Source: Elysia crispata
Lineage: Eukaryota; Mollusca; Gastropoda; Plakobranchidae
Assembly: GCA_033675545.1 (NCBI GenBank)
Contig: JAWDGP010007174.1
Span: 232,001 to 296,000, forward strand
Direction of reading: 5' to 3'
Length of the DNA: 64,000 bases
Under the pieces are notes generated by a model. It did not search any database, was not told the origin of the DNA, and saw only the letters and a program-made list of their open reading frames with translations. The number at the start of each line of letters is the position of its first letter. The stretch's first letter is position 1. This document shows positions 11,417-25,411 of the stretch, piece after piece. Made by a program: the position numbers and the translations under genes.

Positions 11417-14400
11417 ATGACGTCTAAGCCAAACAGTGTGGAATCTTCAGATAAACTTGATGCAGCTTTAGCTGAAGATGGCGAGATATCACCTGTTTCA
11501 AATAAACTGGCAAGCACAACACCCTTTACCTCTAATCGCTCTGGAACTGTTGACACAGCTGAAACCTCTGAATATGATAGCTTTTTTGGTGGGCGTGACT
11601 CCACACAATCACCCTTAGAACATGAAGCAGGTAGGATGTGTGCATTCTTGCTCATTTTGTTTATTGTAAAAAAAAAGCCAGTGATTTTTAATATGTCCTG
11701 AAATGAAGGAAATCGCAAGTACCATAGGAAGTAACATTTTTATCTGTTGTTTAAAAAAAAATTTTTACAATGGATTTCAGTTAATAGAGACAAACTTTCT
11801 TAGTCGGATCAGTGTCCTTCTGGATAACACAATTATGAAGGTAAAAAATAAAATCTTTCGCTATACATATATAAAAGTATTAAACTTAGCAACTTCTTGC
11901 CTGTTAGTTACATACTTTAAGGGTGAATTTCAATTGATAGAGGCAAATTTTCTTTGTCAGATTAGAACATTCTAAACATTGCTCTTATACAAAAGATTGG
12001 CAGTAATCTTACAGAATTATTTACATCTATAAAACTGTCCATTTGCATAACACAAGGAAATGTTGTTAAGGAATCATAAATAAAAGTTCTTAAGGTAAAA
12101 AATAAAAATTGTGCTATGCATATAAAGAATGAAATTTACCAAAATCAAACCTTTTCAACAGATGTAGAGGACTACCACCGTGATCCTGGGGAGGTAAACA
12201 TTCATCAGTTTTACCCAGTTCTAGAACACACATTCAACAAGAACAATACAGGTATCAAGAGTCAAACAGAAGCTCTTATTGCCATTGCAGAAGAGGATTC
12301 TCACTCAGAGCAAACAGTGGATGATTCATTAGGCAGCAGGGCAGAGGTAGGACAGTACCAGAAGAAGAAAAGGTGTTTTTATTTTATTTGAATTGTGGAG
12401 GTGAGAGAGTGAGAAAGATAGCTGGAGAGATAGAGGAGGGAGTGGAAAAAGAAAGAAGAAAAAAGGGGGAGGGGGTTAAGATTCATATGATGTAAAGAGT
12501 TTGAGCTCCTAATGTCAAAGCTATCTAAACTTTTTACATGTTGCATCCCACCTAAGGTGATTTGGTTGGAGATTATCAAAAGCTTTTAAGATTATTGTGT
12601 TAATTATTTTTTTACTAGTGTTGAAAGATTTATTAATGAGAAACACTGTTTTTATTTTTGTTTCCACTAACATTTTCAGAAACCAGAATCCTTTTCTGGT
12701 GCAGGTGAGGATCAGCACACACCTGAAGAAGATGATGTGGATGAAAATGAAGAGCAAGACATGGAAAATGAAGATGAAGGGAGAACAACCACAGCTGAGG
12801 GAACAACACTTTCAGAGCAGTCAGTGAGTAACAGATTGCTTTATGAAGTTTGTTAATTACAAAAATATATCAGTCCTCAGGTACCTAATGAGGTCGGAAG
12901 GAGCAGCAAACAAGATTAACTGCCATTAGTCTCTTCATTTATGAGACAAGGGAATTTGGAAAACTGATAATGTCTGCTGAGGTGCTGAAAGAGAAGTAGC
13001 TATTTGTGAAATCTGTTATGCATTTAAACTTCTTTTATTGTAAGCTTCTTCTTAATTACTACATTCAAAGATCATTCACAGCAGTGGCAGATAAGAAAAA
13101 AATCAACTGTGATATTTCTTTACACAAAATGTCAGTCATAAAAGGGGGTAAATTTTTCCATGTTTTTTTAACCCAAACTATGCTTACCAGGCGATCATTT
13201 TTTCTTTACTTTTCTTGTATTTCAAGGCAGGTGTTTTTGCCACAGCTGTGGATGAAGAAGCCATTGATGCCGCCAGGCAGCGGAGCCAGAAAAGTCTCTT
13301 CTCCACAGAGAACTGGCAAGGTGGTGGGCGTTTGAGAAAAGTTGGTCTTGTGCAAATTGTCACCAAAAGGGCATATGAACAGTAAGTAAACATTTTTAGC
13401 AACTAACGAGAAAAAAGAGAAATTTCACCTTGATCTCAATGCACTGTTTGATCCGATTGTGCATGTATAAATTCTTATCACTTTGTAAGCTTCCTCAGTA
13501 TTATTATAAAAATGCAAGATTTTGTAATCATACTGTCGAAGCTTACAAAGTGAAATGTTTATATGTTAAATTGATAATAGTTTTGTTTTTTCTTTTTTGT
13601 CCTGTAATTATAAAGTTGTGTGCCTATTTGTTTTTAGACCTTGCATTATAGTATTTAAAGACACACACACACACAGGCGTCCTTTTGGGTCCTTTATAAT
13701 TACCAAGTTATCCTCCAAGTGTGGTGTTTTTCTTTCTATTTGGATTTCCTCCATGAGCTGACATAAAACTGATAATTGGAAATATCAACTTCTGTAGGTT
13801 TTTGAAATGTTGCCTTTGTGAGACAGAATGAGAGATATTTCTGTTTATGATGCCCTCCTCAATTCTTAACCATACAACTGTATATTTCAATATTTTTAAA
13901 TTTTTATATATTTTTTGTTCTTTGATCTTGCTCAGCTATGAACGTGCAATGGAGGTAAAAAAGGAAAATGATCTTTTAGGCATCATCACCTGCTTGAACA
14001 AAGCAATAAACCTCAAGACAGATGATCCCCTATTTTATGTTGAAAGAGCAGAAGCTTACATTCAACTCTGTGATTTCCAGGTACTATGATTAATTCATGA
14101 CAATCCATATATCAGTTATGGCTAAGCTCTATGACTTTTAGGTGTGGTAGGCTTCAAAAGATTAACCTGAACCATTCATCTTATAATGATTCAGCGCAAT
14201 CTTGCAGATTGAACTTTCTCATCTCTTTATGTTCAGTGATGTTTAATGTTAGGGAATTTCTCTGATATAAGGCTTACCTACTTTCTGAAACTGAAAGTGT
14301 AAGACTTATGCTGCAATGAATAGCTTATAAATGTTAAGAAATTGAAATGCCTCTCAACATTTTTATTGGTTTTACAACCTGGCTACCTAACCTGTATCGT

Positions 14401-17400
14401 ATATTTACCCATTTCCAGTCTGCTATCCTCAACTACAAGAAGGCATGTCTGTTGGAATCAAGAAATCAGACCTATTACTCTAGACTGGCCTTCCTATACT
14501 ACTTCCAAGGGCAGACACTCTTTGACCAACGACTTTATCCCGAAGCTTTAGAGGCATTCTCCAGGGCATCTGAGATGGTGCCAGAGAATGTGGGATATCA
14601 CATCAGAAGGTGAGCAGGTGATAAATAAGGAAGGAAAGAGAAACAGAATAGAGAATGAGAAACAAATCTAAAAAAGGGGGGAAGAAAAATAGAGAAAAAC
14701 GGTGTATGTATTTCAGAGATAGAGACGAAGAGGAATAAAAATGATTCATAAATAGAGAAATGAAAAAAAAGTATGGAGATAGAGTGAGATATAAAGTAGG
14801 AAAAAGGAGAGAAGCACATATACATGTAGTAACAATGAGAGCAGAGTCTATAAACCTTTACCTACTTTTTTTTTTCTTCAGCATCACTTGTCTTGCAGCA
14901 TTACAGAGACATGGAGAATGCCTGGCTTTGGTCAATAAACGCCTGGAGACTGACCACCACAATCCTGACCTTTATATCATGAGGGCCCGTTTGCATGAGA
15001 TGTTCAGAAATGTAAGTAGAGGCACATTCAAGATGTTAAAAAAAGTTACATTTGTTTGTCTAACAAGGCATGATTTTTGCCTCAAAATAGATTGTATGAT
15101 TTTTTCTCAAATATGCAGGTAATAACCAAGACACAGAGAGAAACATAAATTTTGAAATGAGAATCTACAGAAAGCTATGAAAAATTAAAAGTCTCTATGT
15201 GGCTTATTTGTTTCTATTGAGATTGAACATTCATATGAAATGCTTCTATTGTGCATAATACATGTGTACTGAACATTGAAATCATTAAGACTTTACTTAT
15301 TGATCTCTCTTTCTTTGGTTAATGTAAATTTCAATAATCATAAGCAGATAGATGGTATTCATTTTTAGCTTACAGGGACTTGTTTCAGGACTGAAATTAG
15401 TGGGGGGGGGGGGAAGCAGTATAGGGAATCATTTGGTTGAGACATTGAGGATCATTCAAATATATTTGAACATTTTTTACTTTATTGCAAAATTTAATTG
15501 AGGACAAGAACAAGTATGAATGCAGTATGCTCAGTCATTGATAAATGGGTGAACTCCTGATGCTTTGATATAAATCTCAAAAGTTAATAATGTAACCTGC
15601 ACATTTACTTGTACAAAGACAAATCTGTTTGATTTTTATTATTCATTTGAAAACTTATCATCTTCTTTTTTTAAATTCTTTTTCTATTAATTTCAGACGA
15701 CATTGTGCTACTATGATGTTAAAGACGCCATTGTCCTTGACCCTGAGCATGAGGAGGCCAAGGCCATCATGGCAGCCATAGTGAAGCGAGCAAATGCCAG
15801 CAAGCTTCAGTCAATGCAACTCAACATAGCTGGCAAACACAGGGAGGCGCTGCAGAAAATTTCCATCGCTATAGAAACAAACCCTTCTGTAGCAGATTTC
15901 CATGTTTTGAGGTATGATCTTGCTCTTTGTATTGTGTTTTGCGTTTTTCCTATGTAAAATTTATTTCTTATGTGAAAATACTCCATATACATGTAATATT
16001 CTCTTGTAAAAAAAAAATGATAAATCAACCATAATGAGTGATTTCAGTTTATTTGAGTTTTGAGAAACTTTTGTTATGGGAATCATCTTGAACAAGACAT
16101 TTTCGATTGAGAAAGCCCTGATCAACAGAAATTTTGAATGTCAATGCTCCTACCAGTAATAGAAATTCAGCAACTTCAGAAGGATGTTTGCTGTTTCATT
16201 TGCCCAAAGACTAACATCTGAAAAGCACTAACACTGATATTTTTCTAACTTTCATGGCCTGAGGCCTCCATGACCTCTGCAAGCCAAGTATATACAACAG
16301 TATTTCTCTCCTTTTCACCTTCTCCACCTATCAACCCCCCACCACCACCACCACCATTCAGAGGTGCCCTCCAGAGAAAGCTGCATGATTTCAATGCAGC
16401 CATTGATGACTTCCTGCTAGCCCTAGACAAATGTGATCATCAGGAAGAAGATCCTGTGTACATCAACTCCCAGCGTCAGCTGCTGCTCACATACAATGAC
16501 TTTGCTGTGGAGTGTTTTGGAAAGGGCTTCTTTGAAGAAGCCATTATCCTGCTGAACAAAGCTATCAAGGGGGAGAAATCTGAGAAGTCCTTGTATGTCA
16601 ATAGGGGAGGTTAGTGACCTTTTTCTTGATCTTGGACTTAGAAACATTTCATCAGAACATTCTTTATTTCATCAAATAATATTATTCTCTCTATTATTAA
16701 CTACAGAATCTTCTGTTTTACTCCATTATGAGTCTTCTCTTTCTCTCTGTAACTTCTATACGTTTTTGTAGGATAGCCTAGAGTTTCTCAAAGAATCTGA
16801 AAAAGGAAACTCCTTAAGCTCTGCAGAATTCATCAATGACTAGTTTTTATAATCGGTTTTCATAAAGTCTGTTTACGATCATATATTCTGACGTTTTATT
16901 TTGTTTACAGCAATAAGTTAAAATTATTCTTGAGATAAATATGAGCTCTCAAAAATGAAGTTAATATCATCCTAGTATCTACCTGACTTATATCAAGAAA
17001 AAAAAAGCCTTTAACAGATTTTCCTCAATTGCCTTCATACATTCATCTCCTGTCCTTGATCTCTTTGTGCCAGACTGTTTCTTCAAGCAGAGTGAGCTGA
17101 CCTTTGCCCTTCAGGACTACCATCAGGCACTTGAACTGGACCCCTTAGACACAGCAGTCAAAGCAAGAATATCTGTGGTCCATAATGAGTTTGGTGTGGA
17201 ACAATATCAGGAAAAAAATTACAAGGTCAATGATAGTTAAATGGATCATAATACTAAATGATTTAAATAAAATACTGATAAGCTTAAAATTCAGACTTTG
17301 GCTCTAAAAATTTGACAACGGAAAGTGAAAATGAGGTTGTTCATCAGAAAGAAAAGAGGAGCAAAGAGGCAACAATGTTAAGAAAGAAGAAAAAGAGGCC

Positions 17401-20400
17401 AGATGTTTTATTCAAATCCTTTCTGAATCTTTTTTTACAAGTTTTTTGTTTTTTGTTTTTTTAATTTTATACCTCTTATTGACTTTTCATATCCCTTGCC
17501 ACTCGGAGTTTGCCTTGTCATATCTTTTATTGATTCCCTGAAAGTTAAATTTTCAACATTCCCCACAATGACTTCTTGAACTGCGCTTTTCCCATGAGAA
17601 AATATACATTTATTGATATCATGCTTTTAGCTTTTACCTTTTAATAAATCAATCAATGTTCTTGTCACATCCCTTATATTTGATCCTGTGACATCTGTTG
17701 GTTTTTTTTTCCCTGATACTAAAAACCTGATCTGTTTTTGTTTCTTTGTTTTCAGGAGGCAGAAGACAAGTTCACCCTTGCCCTTCAGTACAATCCTCAA
17801 GTGGGCCAGTACTATATTTCCAGGTCAAGGTCACGATACATGATGGAGGTGAGACAGTGTTCAACTCCTGCATTTTTTCTAAAGAGTATAGAATTTATAT
17901 TTTTCATAGCCAGGTTGCTTGCAATTTCCTTATAGCTGTGTGCAGTCAATCTGTATTAAAACAAGTTTAGATTAGGATTATGATTCATAGGTTGCAATGC
18001 ATGGCTCTGCATTTTTTTAGGAAGAGCGCATCAAAAATGAAAACTTGCTTTGACATTGTATCAAAGACTAAATAGGTCAGGGACTTGACTTGTGCCTCAT
18101 TTAACCTGATTGTCTCATACTTTAAGTAAACAGAGCACAACTTCTGGTTATTCAATTGATCATTTTCAGTGTGTTTGCTGGGGGTTTTTTTTTTGTTTTT
18201 TTTTTTAACTCAATTTATTTTTGACATTTTTTGGCACACACAGATCAGGCAATTGTCTGCTATTCTGTAGGTTCCTGTTTCAAATCCCAGAAAAGGAAAC
18301 CTGATGTCTAATGGCTTTATAAATTTTGTGATGGTAGCTGTTACTCATAGTCCATTTAGTCTTTTTGTCAAAACTTTTTATCTACACTTACATTACATGC
18401 ATACATATCAGCCTTAGGCACTGGAATATTGCATAACTCGACCCACTATGATCGAATTGAAGTGTTTGTAAATAATTTATGCTAAATTCATGTTGCATTA
18501 CTTTTGCTAAAAATAATGTATTGCAACTTGAATGTGAGACATCTTAATAAAAACCCAAATATGTTAGTACTAGTTAAGAGATTGCAAATGTTAAAAATAA
18601 TGTATTGCAACTTGAATGTGAGACATCTTAATAAAAACCCAAATATGTTAGTACATGTACTAGTTAAGAGATTGCAAATGTTAAAAATAATGTATAGCAA
18701 CTTGAATGTGAGACATCTTAATAAAAACCCAAATATGTTAGTACTAGTTAAGAGATTGCAAATGTTAAAAATAATGTATAGCAACTTGAATGTGAGACAT
18801 CTTAATAAAAACCCAAATATGTTAGTACTAGTAAAGAGATTGTACATGTTAAAGCAAATACTCACAATCAAAGATCTGAAAGAACATAACTGTTGTTTTC
18901 AATTTTACTATTACCTTGATTCATAAAAGGTAAAGGAATCCAGTAACATGCAACATACAATGTTGTTCCTCAGAATCAACAAACAGAGTGTTCATGTACT
19001 AATCACTAAATCAGGTTTGGAATCTATATGTTAGTGTATCACTATCATTAACTTTTTTTTACTTGTATAATTCACATCAAACAATAAAAACCACGTCTGT
19101 ATCATTGAACTTTCAGGATACAGCAGGAGCCCGTGACGATCTCCTCATGGGCCTCATTCTGGCTCCCACCAATGAAGACGTCCTGTCAATCGTGTCACGC
19201 TTGTTCCCAGGGAAGTCTGTGGCAGATGTGATCAACAGTCCGGCTGCTCGTGCAGCCCAAATGAAGCTGAATCACTTGGTCTCCACCAATCAACCAGTGA
19301 AATTGAAGCCAATCCAGGGCAGAGGGTAAGGAGGGATGTAGGCAACCGTTTTAGTTTCTAATCCTAAATATTTCAATTTTGTCTTACATAGGCCTTTCAT
19401 GAAAAATGCAATGGAGGTCTAATGCTTTAAAAGTTAGTAAGAGAGGGAGATAGACAGATAGACAAATAGAGAGATAGAATCACACAGACAGAGAGAGACT
19501 GGCAGGTACATGAACAAAATACGAGGACTGATGATCATTTGATTTAATTTTCAAATTTCAGTTCCTATTAGGCAATCTACCTTACAGCTTGCTGATTTGA
19601 GTGGAACTGTTCCAAGTTTTTTTTTATTTATTAAATATGTTTAAATTTTTTTATTCACCCATGATTCATTCTTTCATATTGATAAAACCATGTACATGAT
19701 CAATTAAATTTTTTTATTGTCTAGAAATTACACTGAAACCGGAACAGAAATTTTAAGTGAAGCCTTCCTGGCACTGGAAGATGTTAGTGCCGAGAGCGAG
19801 GGTGACCTAGCAGCAGATCAAGGTGAAGCTGAAGCTCCAGTAAGCCAGCGACAACCAAAGGTGGCCATGTGGGACCAAGCAAGCACTACCAGCACAGGCT
19901 ATGCCATGTGCGTGGGCGAGAAGGAGTTCTACGATACTCAAGTACAGGAGAAGAGAAAGGTTAGTTCAAGGGAAATACCAGCTAAGGTTGAACTCTGCAC
20001 TTTGATTTCATTGTGGTGGGGCATCCTGCTTTTGGATTAAAAAGTCAAAGCCTTGGACATCCAGCTAAGGCATTAAATCTTTGTAAATAATTTTCTCATT
20101 TGTATCTCATTCTGTTCCAGCAAAGAAATGCAAACTCCGCAAAACCCAAAGTAATGTTGTCAGTATGATAGTCATTTTTCTGTGGAAATAAAGCTGCTTG
20201 GTCATACAAACCTCTTATTGAAAAGGCATGTAAGTTGGCAATGGCTTATCATGGAACTGTATGAATATCTTTGAGTAGAAGGCTCATTTCACTTTAACTT
20301 AAATCACATGTAATGTAACAGTATCCTACTCTAATGTTGCTCAGAATAACCTTTTGACCAGCATACAACCTTCACCGTATTTCTTTACTCTATTTTGTCT

Positions 20401-20595
20401 TATCAGGTGGAATTCAAGGTCAAAGATGCTCTCACGAAGAGGAAAACTCTGCGGTACATGGGAGCCCGTATACAACCTCTGCCACCCCCACAACCTCCAG
20501 CAGTCAGACAGAAAAAGAAACCTGCTGTACATGGCAGAGGGGCATACAACTGGAGAACTTTCAGTCTCGGCATAGGGGGGATACAGAATGTTTAA
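11417..20595 (+). CDS. TTC16: Tetratricopeptide repeat protein 16-like, 15 coding exons, 844 aa
   Basis: Coding exons: 11417-11630, 12162-12346, 12680-12823, 13227-13381, 13936-14080, 14419-14609, 14882-15011, 15697-15911, 16362-16609, 17074-17225, 17756-17848, 19117-19325, 19725-19959, 20121-20150 (a 30 nt microexon), 20407-20595. Every junction is GT-AG and every phase agrees; 844 aa compares with about 870 in vertebrate TTC16. Residues 1-232 are acidic and probably disordered. Residues 233-693 are a run of TPR helices, with stretches matching TTC16 strongly (LLLTYNDFAVECFGKGFFEE, LYVNRGDCFFKQSELTFA). The C-terminal 150 residues are basic and proline-rich, ending soon after KRKTLRYMGARIQPLPPPQ. 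TPR proteins are scaffolds; TTC16's molecular role is poorly known, so I propose none. The start ATG was chosen as the first in-frame ATG of exon 1. Confidence 0.93.
16335..16361 (+). promoter_or_regulatory. TTC16-like exon 9 acceptor embedded in a (CCA)n run
   Basis: The polypyrimidine tract before the acceptor at 16360-16361 is interrupted by a short CCACCA repeat and a C-run. The AG used is the first that keeps the reading frame with exon 8. Variation in repeat length could alter splicing strength, which is an inference. Confidence 0.5.
18508..18853. repeat. 84 bp minisatellite, four copies, in TTC16-like intron 11
   Basis: Each unit contains TAATGTATTGCAACTTGAA, then GAGACATCTTAATAAAAACC, then TTAGTACTAGTTAAGAGAT. 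Spacings between copies are 84, 90 and 84 bases; the 90 comes from a 6-base insertion (ACATGT-type) in copy 2. Copies are over 95 percent alike, so the array is recent. Because 84 and 90 are multiples of three, both strands stay open through it, which explains the spurious repeated-peptide frames. Confidence 0.97.
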
Positions 20596-23500
20596 CTGTG
20601 TCCGAGGGGAGGATTGAGATATGGTTCAATGGATACAGAATATCTAGCTGGGTCATTGGGAGGGATTGACATATAGTTGTATGTAAAGTACATAAACCAT
20701 CATAGCAATTTATTTGTCACCCTCCTGTAGAAAAATTCAGAAGCAAAACATAGATTTTTCTTTTTGCTTCAGACTTTCAGATTCACAATTAATTTATTCA
20801 TAAGCAAGGGGTGTGGGGAAACACATTTTATATGGGCTGTATAAATCAGTACTGTAATTCAAGGGAATTCAGGGACAAACAATTTATTGCCTTGCAATAT
20901 TTAAGAAAGTCTAGAAAATGAACATGCTTTGCTCAATATGCCACAAGGGATGAACACAAAGGAGTTTTTATTTCTAAGTTGAAATGAACAAAGGCAATTT
21001 TTTGTTTTCACGTACAAAAATTTGTGAATTTGTATGACAGATTTTTGTATTGATCAATCATTATTGTTAGATAATACATGTATATACTGTTGTTTGGTTG
21101 TAAATTTGACTGACTGACATGTGAAAAATGCTATCTCTTGGATGCTTGTGTATACCATAACATAAAACTCCAGTTTAATTAATTTGATCTACAGGTATTT
21201 ATGAGCCAGGAAGAGGGGTAGGAAGACAAGGGTGGAATATTCAGGAAAAAAATGCAGTCTCTCATTTTGGGGTGGGGGGGGAGAGTGGGGATAGTGGCAG
21301 AAAGATGTCATTACATGTATATGTATTTATTCTGTTCATCTCTTTATACTGATACATACAATGCAATTATCTTCATGAGAATGCTTCAGCTACTTCTGCT
21401 CTTATGCTCAGAGTTGAGGGCTATAGGGGACTTGTTGATGGACTTCAGATACACTTAATATGTAGTTACAAAGGCATGGTCTTCATAATATGCTACATCT
21501 GAGTATGTGTGGTACGAGTAGATTAAGCATAGGTCAGTTCTTACAATTAAACATAAATTAAACCACAGAGGACTCAGAAAAGTAAAGTTTAGAAAAGAAT
21601 GAGCACAAATTTTATTCAATATATTTTAATTTATTGCTGTCCAGTGCATGCCCTATTGAGATCTGGGAGAACTGTTTTACCAAAGCCTAGAATTTAGAAA
21701 GAATAGTTTGTGATTTGCTTGCATTCATCTAAAAAAATCACTATTTCCTTGAAGATTGAACAGTTTCTGATGGTATTTCTGAACCATCTATGAGTTACTT
21801 CATTGCTTTACATTTATCGTATTGTTTTAAAAATGAACTATATCTAATAACAGGAGAAACCTCATGATTCGAATTGCAAAAACGTGCATAACTTAATCTA
21901 TGACTCATTGACCAAGAGTGTACTGTGCCTGCAACAAGTAACTCTCCCCTTCCTCTTACATTGCTATCAGTATCAATGGCAGTGGCACTCCTTCCTTGGT
22001 ATATCAGCTTCCTCCTCTCTTTGTTAGCACACTGATTAGCCTTTCTTTGGCAGGGATTAGTACTTGAAAATTATACATCCTCTAGGAAAATTCATATTAT
22101 GAGAAATTCGAATAATCAGACTGCCAGTTTTGAGGTTTCCACTGCACATAATTTATATGCTCAAATATGTCGTTCTAAATTTGATCTATTTATACTCCTG
22201 AATAACAAATTTTAGAAATGAAAATGCCATTTTTTTTAAAAGTGTCAATGCCAAACTTCATCAAGTTTCTTCATTTTTGGCATACACTTTAATCAATTTT
22301 AAAGTTAAGGTTGGAGTTGATTGGGGGGAGAGAAAGTTATACCAATGCGTGAAAGATTTTTGTTATAATGCAGTTTATGAGAGGAAGCTTACATATAATA
22401 CATAAAGCATAAGCCAAATACAAAGCCTAAGAGACCAGGAAATCTGCTTTTTTCCTTCTTTCACATGAAACTTTTGTGATAAAAAAAAAATACTGCTGAG
22501 ACCTGTTATTATCAAACACCATCCTTTTTATGTATGCACCATCACGTGAGCTTTGTCTCATGCATTATTGTTATGCAAGTTTGCAGTGCCAAAATTTCAA
22601 GCAACAGGATTTTAATTTTCCTTCTTTACAGGAGCAATAAAAATTTTGTATATATATTCAACACTTGTTTTGCATGTTTGTAAACAAATCATCTTACTTT
22701 ACTGTATGAAAACTGTCCCTCATTGTTCAATAAATAATAAAATAGAAAAGCAATTTTTGTTAACATTTTGCTTGAAAAGACTAGGAGGGATTGCAAATAG
22801 ACCAGGAAGTGTCAAGTTCAAATCCCTGCAGAGACTAGGCAAAGAATTACATATTTAAAAAAAAAAACATTTTTCTCAATTACATGGGTGGGAGCATGAA
22901 ATCTGAAAAAGCCTGCAGGCTTCTCAGTTCTTAGCCGCAAAATCTCAAAAAGCTTGCAGACTATGCGGTCTTCTGAAACTGACGACTAATCATCATTTTG
23001 AAAGAAAACATCCTGATTGTATAGTACAATGGATACACAAGATAAGTGTGTCCACACTAGGTACTACCCAGCGCTACAAAATGTTTTTTTTTTCTCCAAA
23101 GGACGATAGGCCGGCACTCTCCCACCCATGCAATTATCTTCACTCCACCCACAAGAGTAAAATAAACAGGGAGTTCATGATGGAACAGACAACTAATAGT
23201 TTTAGACTACAATTCCACACAATGCATAATCCAAATTGCTCAACACTTTGTTTACTGGGGTAATATACCTATCTTTACAGACAGTTAAAAAAAAAGTAGT
23301 CATTGAATCATACTATGAAGCAAGCAATGAAAAAGTCATATTTTAAGCCAGACACTTTCAGTTTTGCCAGCATGATAGGGGATGCCTTTTGAATATTCAA
23401 CATTTCTTCTAATAAAGGGAAGAATACAATTTAAAAAATGCTCTAAAATTGAGGCTGAATGTAAAAAAAAAAACACAGCTTAAGTTATTTTAGTCTCAGG

Positions 23501-25295
23501 CAATAATTAAAGCCTGGTCTTGGGGAAAAAAGAACTTGCAACCTGCTTCTTAAGACTGAGTATTGTAAAGGAAGAAATTTTCATACATTTTGATTTTTTT
23601 AAATTGATCTTTTATTTCTTCCCTTTCTGTTGAAGTATAAATTAAAGATCCTAAGATTTTTTTTATTTCCACTGGCTTTCCCTGAAACGATCACATATCT
23701 GAATTAGGAGCACTCATCTAATGAGGGTAACATATTTGTTCCCAACATTAATTTTAAGACCAATATCATCCCTTGCTAGCACTTCTGAGGGCTTCCTAAA
23801 CCTCATAAGACATATTTCATAACTCTAAACAATCATATTGTTTCTTTCATCACTTCACACATGTTGAATGCATAATATTTTTATATATTCTATTTTGCAA
23901 TTACACAAGAACATTTTAATGAAGAAAAATGTCTATATTAATTCTATCTAATTAAGAAAAATAATGAGAAGGAAAAAAAATCAGTTTCTGGTTCCATCAA
24001 GATTTGAAAACATAAACTTAATTAAGAGCAAGTTTTCATCCAATTTTGGATTGTGTACACTGTGTGCGTAAATCATGAGACTTTATATGTCAATGTAAAT
24101 GATGAATTAACAAGCAAAATTTTCAATAAAATTGTGGTTTAAAACAGAATCACGCTTAGACTTTCCAAAACACAAAACTCCACAAACAAAATTTAAGCAC
24201 ACGCCAAGTTCATTTACAGAAACATTACAATTTTAAAAAATGGAAAATTTTTGTTCTTATGACCAAAGCAGAGTTATTGCACAAAGAATAACACAATCAA
24301 CACTGAAACATTCAAACCAAAACATAGTGGTTTAAATAAAAAAAATCTGCTGCTACTTGTTAGATAATGTTTATCTTATCATTGTACATTATCTCTGAAA
24401 ACAAATGAATTTGATGGAAAATCAGACATGTTAAATTTTTTTGTATAACTAAAGCAAAAAATTCAGTTTAAAAAATTTTTTTTTATATTTTAAGCTCATT
24501 CTAATTCCATCTACCTATAAAAAACATGATAGTTATTTTCATTCACGTGAAGCCAGAAAATACTGTGAAATATAAACAAAATTTCACGCTTGAAGAGTAT
24601 GAGATCCCTACAATCATTAGCAGGATTTGAACAGCTTGGTAACAATTTACATGAATCAAATCATATATAGGAAATGTATAAACATTAACAGTCAAATGCA
24701 AAATATAACCCTAATGCATGACAAACTTCATAAAATAGCAAACCAAAGTATAGATGGAAATAAAAAAAAAACATATCTACATAATATGAAGAAAGAAATT
24801 CAAGAGCTAATTGAACCTTTAATAAAAAGCAGCTTATCAGTTTCACCCTCTCATAATGAAGTGTAATATAAACCTAGTATGAAGAGATAAGATATATCTT
24901 AATTATCCCAATATAAGTCTACATTGAACACTACGTCTTTAAATATTTAAAGCACCATAGTTAGCGGATAAACCTCAGAAATGCAAAATATCACTTGATT
25001 TTGGAAAATAAAATACTGCTCTCATAGTGTATTGATAAAAAAGTATTGGTCCCGTTTCTTGATGTCTTTGAATGTGGTCTTATCAGCATTTAGTTTGTGA
25101 GCCCACTTGCTTGCCTTCACAATCTTCCTTTTTGATTGTCTCTGTCTTTATCTCAATCTCTCAGTCAGTCAGTCTGTTTTTCTTTCTCTGTCTTGAACAC
25201 ACAGCCGCATCATATACATAACTTCAATGGAGAATAATCTCTACCCAATGACTATAAAAGAGTATAGATCTCCAAATCCTTCAAAGAAGTGGTCA
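20596..25295. other. Convergent intergenic interval, no gene seen
   Basis: This lies between the 3' ends of the TTC16-like gene and CMTR2. It is AT-rich with short homopolymers and a G-rich run near 21270-21300. Two AATAAA signals on the plus strand, at 22636-22641 and 22729-22734, are the first after the TTC16-like stop and could end a 2 kb 3' UTR, but nothing else supports that. A short tRNA-B-box-like sequence near 22815 is too weak to call a SINE. Confidence 0.5.
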
Positions 25296-25411
25296 GCCAT
25301 GGTCAGATATTGATGGTGACTGTATTTGTCTCGCATGTCCACTCATATTCTTCATATGATCAGGCACAAGTTTGAAGAATCCTGCCACATTGCATTTGTA
25401 GTGGGCAGCTA
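25296..25411 (-). pseudogene. Decayed tandem copy of the CMTR2 terminal exon
   Basis: Immediately after the CMTR2 stop, the sequence repeats the last exon at an offset of 119 bases, about 75 percent identical by eye. Its translation keeps the pattern: AAHYKCNVAGFFKLVPDH and ARQIQSPSISDHG followed by TGA, against AHNNRSVAGFLNLMLDH and ARQTQSPSTSDQG in the live exon. The offset is not a multiple of three, so the copy is out of frame with the gene and now lies in the 3' UTR. Confidence 0.85.

Noticed and set aside
18508-18853. CRISPR-like array
   Set aside because: No unique spacers between repeats, and the context is eukaryotic. The 58 bp array at 44362 was rejected for the same reason.
18488-18926. 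Repeated-peptide proteins on both strands
   Set aside because: Products of the 84 bp minisatellite, whose unit is a multiple of three; it lies inside a TTC16-like intron.
22755-22850. tRNA-derived SINE (B-box-like GTTCAAATCCC)
   Set aside because: No convincing A box, no tail and no second copy in the window. A similar sequence near 18270 was also too weak.
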